This document shows, piece by piece, positions 62,137-64,000 of a stretch of DNA of 64,000 bases. Both the position numbers and the translations under genes were made by a program. The stretch spans positions 51,259 to 115,258 of the forward strand of contig NZ_JAIXUB010000030.1 in the NCBI RefSeq assembly GCF_027484205.1. Reading direction: 5' to 3'. Source of the stretch: Flavobacterium sp. (lineage in GTDB: Bacteria; Bacteroidota; Bacteroidia; Flavobacteriales; Flavobacteriaceae). How positions within the stretch are numbered: the first letter of the stretch is position 1; each line of letters begins with the position of its first letter. A model generated the notes under the pieces. That model was not told where the DNA came from and searched no databases. It saw only the letters and a list, made by a program, of their open reading frames with translations.

Positions 62137-63810
62137 ATGTCAACATTTCCATCCGATATTGAGATTGCTCAAAATGCAACCTTACAACACATTAGAAAAA
62201 TTGCTGAAAAAATAAATATTCAAGAAGACGATTTAGAATATTACGGAAAGTATAAAGCCAAATTGCCTCTCGAATTACAATCAGAAAATCCAAAAGGAAA
62301 ACTGATTTTGGTTTCTGCGATGTCGCCTACTAAATATGGCGAAGGTAAAACCACTATGACAATTGGTTTAACAGACGGTTTGAACTACATTGGTAAAAAA
62401 GCAATTGGTGTTTTGCGCGAACCCTCACTTGGACCGGTTTTTGGTTTGAAAGGTGGCGCAGCTGGTGGCGGATATGCCCAAGTTGTTCCGATGGAAGATA
62501 TTAATTTGCATTTTACAGGCGATTTTTCGGCAATTGAAAAAGCGAATAACTTACTTTCCGCAGTAATTGATAACAATCTTCAAAATCCGAAGTTTTCTTT
62601 GAATTTAGATCCAAAATCGATTGCTTGGAAACGTGTGATGGACATGAATGATCGTTCGCTACGCCAAATCATTATTGGAGTTGGAGCTAAAGCTAACGGA
62701 ACGATGCGAGAAGATGGTTTTAATATTACACCAGCTTCTGAAGTGATGGCGATTCTTTGTTTATCGAAAGATTTAGAAGATTTAAAATTTAGATTAGGAA
62801 ATATTTTTGTTGGAAAAACTTTTGAAGGTAAAGCTATTTTTGCTCGTGATTTGAAAGTAGTAGGAGCAATGGCAGTTTTACTAAAAGATGCTTTGAAACC
62901 TAATTTAGTGCAAACTTTAGAAGGAAATCCTGCGATTCTTCACGGTGGACCATTTGCTAGTATTGCACAAGGAACAAATACGGTAATTGCCACTAAAATG
63001 GGACTTTCTCTTGGTGATTATGTTGTTACCGAAGCAGGTTTTGGTGCTGATTTAGGTGCTGAAAAATTCTTTCATATAAAATGTGGACAAAGTGGTTTGA
63101 AACCTGATGCTGTTGTTTTAGTAGCGACTTTAAAGGCAATTAAACATCACGCTGGAATGGGCGATTATGAATTGAAAGTTCCAAAAGTTTCCGCTATTGA
63201 AAATGGTTTTTGTAATTTAGAAAAACACATCGAAAACATTCAGAAATTTGGATTAAATCCTGTGGTTTGTATCAATGCTTTTCCTGAGGATACTGCAGAA
63301 GAATATGATAAACTGAAAGCATTGTGTTTAGCAAAAGGCGTTACTGCAATAGTAAGTACAGCTTTTGTTGATGGAGGAAAAGGATCGGCAGTATTGGCTG
63401 AAAAAGTGGTGGAAGAAATCAATAAAAATACTGCAAATTACAAACCTTTATACGCAACGACAGATTCTATTGAGCATAAAATAAATACGATTGCAAAAGA
63501 AATATACGGAGCAAGTTCCGTAGAGTTTTCTCCAAAATCGAAGTCACAATTGAAGATGATTAACGATTTAGGTTTTAATGAATTTCAAATTTGTATGGCT
63601 AAAACACCTGCAAGTTTTTCGGATAATGAAAAGATAATAGGTCGTCCGACGGATTTTACTATAACAGTTAGAGAGTTTGAAATTGCTAGTGGTGCAAGAT
63701 TTATAGTTCCGTTACTTGGTGATGTTATGCGAATGCCTGGTTTGCCTGCCGTTCCAAATGCAGAACGTATTGATATTGATAATAATGGCAAAATATCGGG
63801 ATTGTCTTAG
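62137..63810 (+). CDS. fhs: formate-tetrahydrofolate ligase
   Basis: ATP-dependent formation of 10-formyl-THF. It has 557 residues, full length. P-loop-like SPTKYGEGKTTMTIG near 65-79, VLREPSLGPVFGLKGGAAGGG, GDFSAIEKANNLLSA, IDNNL and the C-terminal GDVMRMPGLP are all diagnostic. It supplies one-carbon units for purines alongside folE, serA and serC in this window. The last gene before the IS element. Confidence 0.95.
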   Translation: MSTFPSDIEIAQNATLQHIRKIAEKINIQEDDLEYYGKYKAKLPLELQSENPKGKLILVSAMSPTKYGEGKTTMTIGLTDGLNYIGKKAIGVLREPSLGPVFGLKGGAAGGGYAQVVPMEDINLHFTGDFSAIEKANNLLSAVIDNNLQNPKFSLNLDPKSIAWKRVMDMNDRSLRQIIIGVGAKANGTMREDGFNITPASEVMAILCLSKDLEDLKFRLGNIFVGKTFEGKAIFARDLKVVGAMAVLLKDALKPNLVQTLEGNPAILHGGPFASIAQGTNTVIATKMGLSLGDYVVTEAGFGADLGAEKFFHIKCGQSGLKPDAVVLVATLKAIKHHAGMGDYELKVPKVSAIENGFCNLEKHIENIQKFGLNPVVCINAFPEDTAEEYDKLKALCLAKGVTAIVSTAFVDGGKGSAVLAEKVVEEINKNTANYKPLYATTDSIEHKINTIAKEIYGASSVEFSPKSKSQLKMINDLGFNEFQICMAKTPASFSDNEKIIGRPTDFTITVREFEIASGARFIVPLLGDVMRMPGLPAVPNAERIDIDNNGKISGLS

Positions 63811-63825
63811 AAATTTTAAATAAAA

Positions 63826-63879
63826 ATCAATACAAATGCTACTTAACCCTGATGGAAATGAAAATAAAAAAATGGTCAC
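63826..63879. repeat. REP-like hairpin element, copy C (cut by the IS element)
   Basis: Begins AATCAATACAAATGCTACTT, then AACCCTGATGGAAATGAAAAT; 24 of 26 bases match copy A (12543-12568). It has no closing arm (GCAGGA) before the IS3 end at 63880, so the IS appears to have inserted into it. Confidence 0.65.
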
Positions 63880-64000
63880 TGTAGACTGCACCCAAAAGTT
63901 TAGACAAATTTATAATTAATTTTGATAATAATGAGTTCGATATTTTATCGGACTCATTTTGTTTAAATTTGATTTTATTCTTTCGTTGTTATAATAGATA
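63880..64000 (-). mobile_element. IS3-family element (partial, right edge)
   Basis: The end begins TGTAGACTGCACCCAAAAG at 63880, close to the terminal repeats of the IS150 group of IS3 elements. Reading leftward on the minus strand, a transposase C-terminus finishes 36 bases from that end. The other end and any target duplication lie outside the window. Confidence 0.82.
63916..64000 (-). CDS. IS3-family transposase OrfB, C-terminal fragment
   Basis: The last 27 residues are visible: IYYNNERIKSNLNKMSPIKY then RTHYYQN and a TAA stop (63918-63916). YYNNxRI-(8 residues)-SPxxYR is the classic end of the IS3 OrfB DDE integrase, where it packs against the core domain. The catalytic DDE residues are upstream, outside the window, so intactness cannot be judged. 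Confidence 0.85.
   Translation of the reverse strand, partial: IYYNNERIKSNLNKMSPIKYRTHYYQN

Overview
The window is an A/T-rich chromosomal stretch from a member of the Flavobacteriaceae, most likely Flavobacterium or a close relative. The support is: a secreted protein with a type IX secretion (Por) C-terminal sorting domain; many families typical of Bacteroidetes (DUF5683, DUF6146- and DUF6787-like, WbqC, TIGR02757, two rhomboids after mutL); promoters with the Bacteroidetes -7 box TAnnTTTG and a loose TTG/TTTG at -33; and almost no Shine-Dalgarno sequences. Nearly all of the DNA is housekeeping chromosome. No rRNA, tRNA, CRISPR array or prophage was seen.

Layout. 1-6.4 kb: end of a secreted protein gene, lpxK, a 1230-residue T9SS cargo protein, and a purine nucleoside phosphorylase. 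6.4-16.6 kb (mostly minus): a TPR hybrid histidine kinase; the lipA-CDF transporter-gap operon; tonB; a glycosyltransferase/ECF sigma pair; a PhyH-like oxygenase whose distal metal ligand is replaced; murB. 16.7-31 kb: rhodanese-thioredoxin lipoprotein, recF, ribH, mutL, two rhomboid proteases, and the parA-parB-DUF5683-dapB-lepB-wbqC run. 31-34 kb: an SDR, two zinc-ribbon proteins and a secreted protein. 34.2-37.4 kb: an RNA-repair cassette (rtcB, prfH, a TPR gene) behind a leader holding a 27-codon ORF and a terminator-like hairpin. 37.4-41.5 kb: both methylmalonyl-CoA mutase subunits with a toxin-antitoxin pair wedged between them. 41.8-52.8 kb: a divIC/ftsB-like gene, udk, lolD, folE, the serC-GNAT-serA operon and a LuxC-type acyl-CoA reductase. 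52.9-63.8 kb: ferredoxin, ychF, topoisomerase IV (parE, parC) and fhs. The right edge enters an IS3-family element.

The genes supply cell-envelope building (lpxK, murB, lepB, lolD, tonB), DNA maintenance (recF, mutL, parABEC), cofactors and one-carbon metabolism (lipA, ribH, folE, fhs), serine and lysine synthesis, and propionate/succinate interconversion.

The most unusual signals are not ordinary genes. First, many same-strand intergenic gaps are filled by short, internally repetitive and often palindromic blocks that stop a few bases before the next start codon. The same repeat words recur at distant loci, and one such word lies inside the mutase coding sequence. Second, the rtcB-prfH cassette matches the known ribosome-rescue/rRNA-repair pair and has a leader that looks regulatory plus a possible third gene. 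Third, there is a family of REP-like hairpins (three copies), one of which borders the IS3 element.
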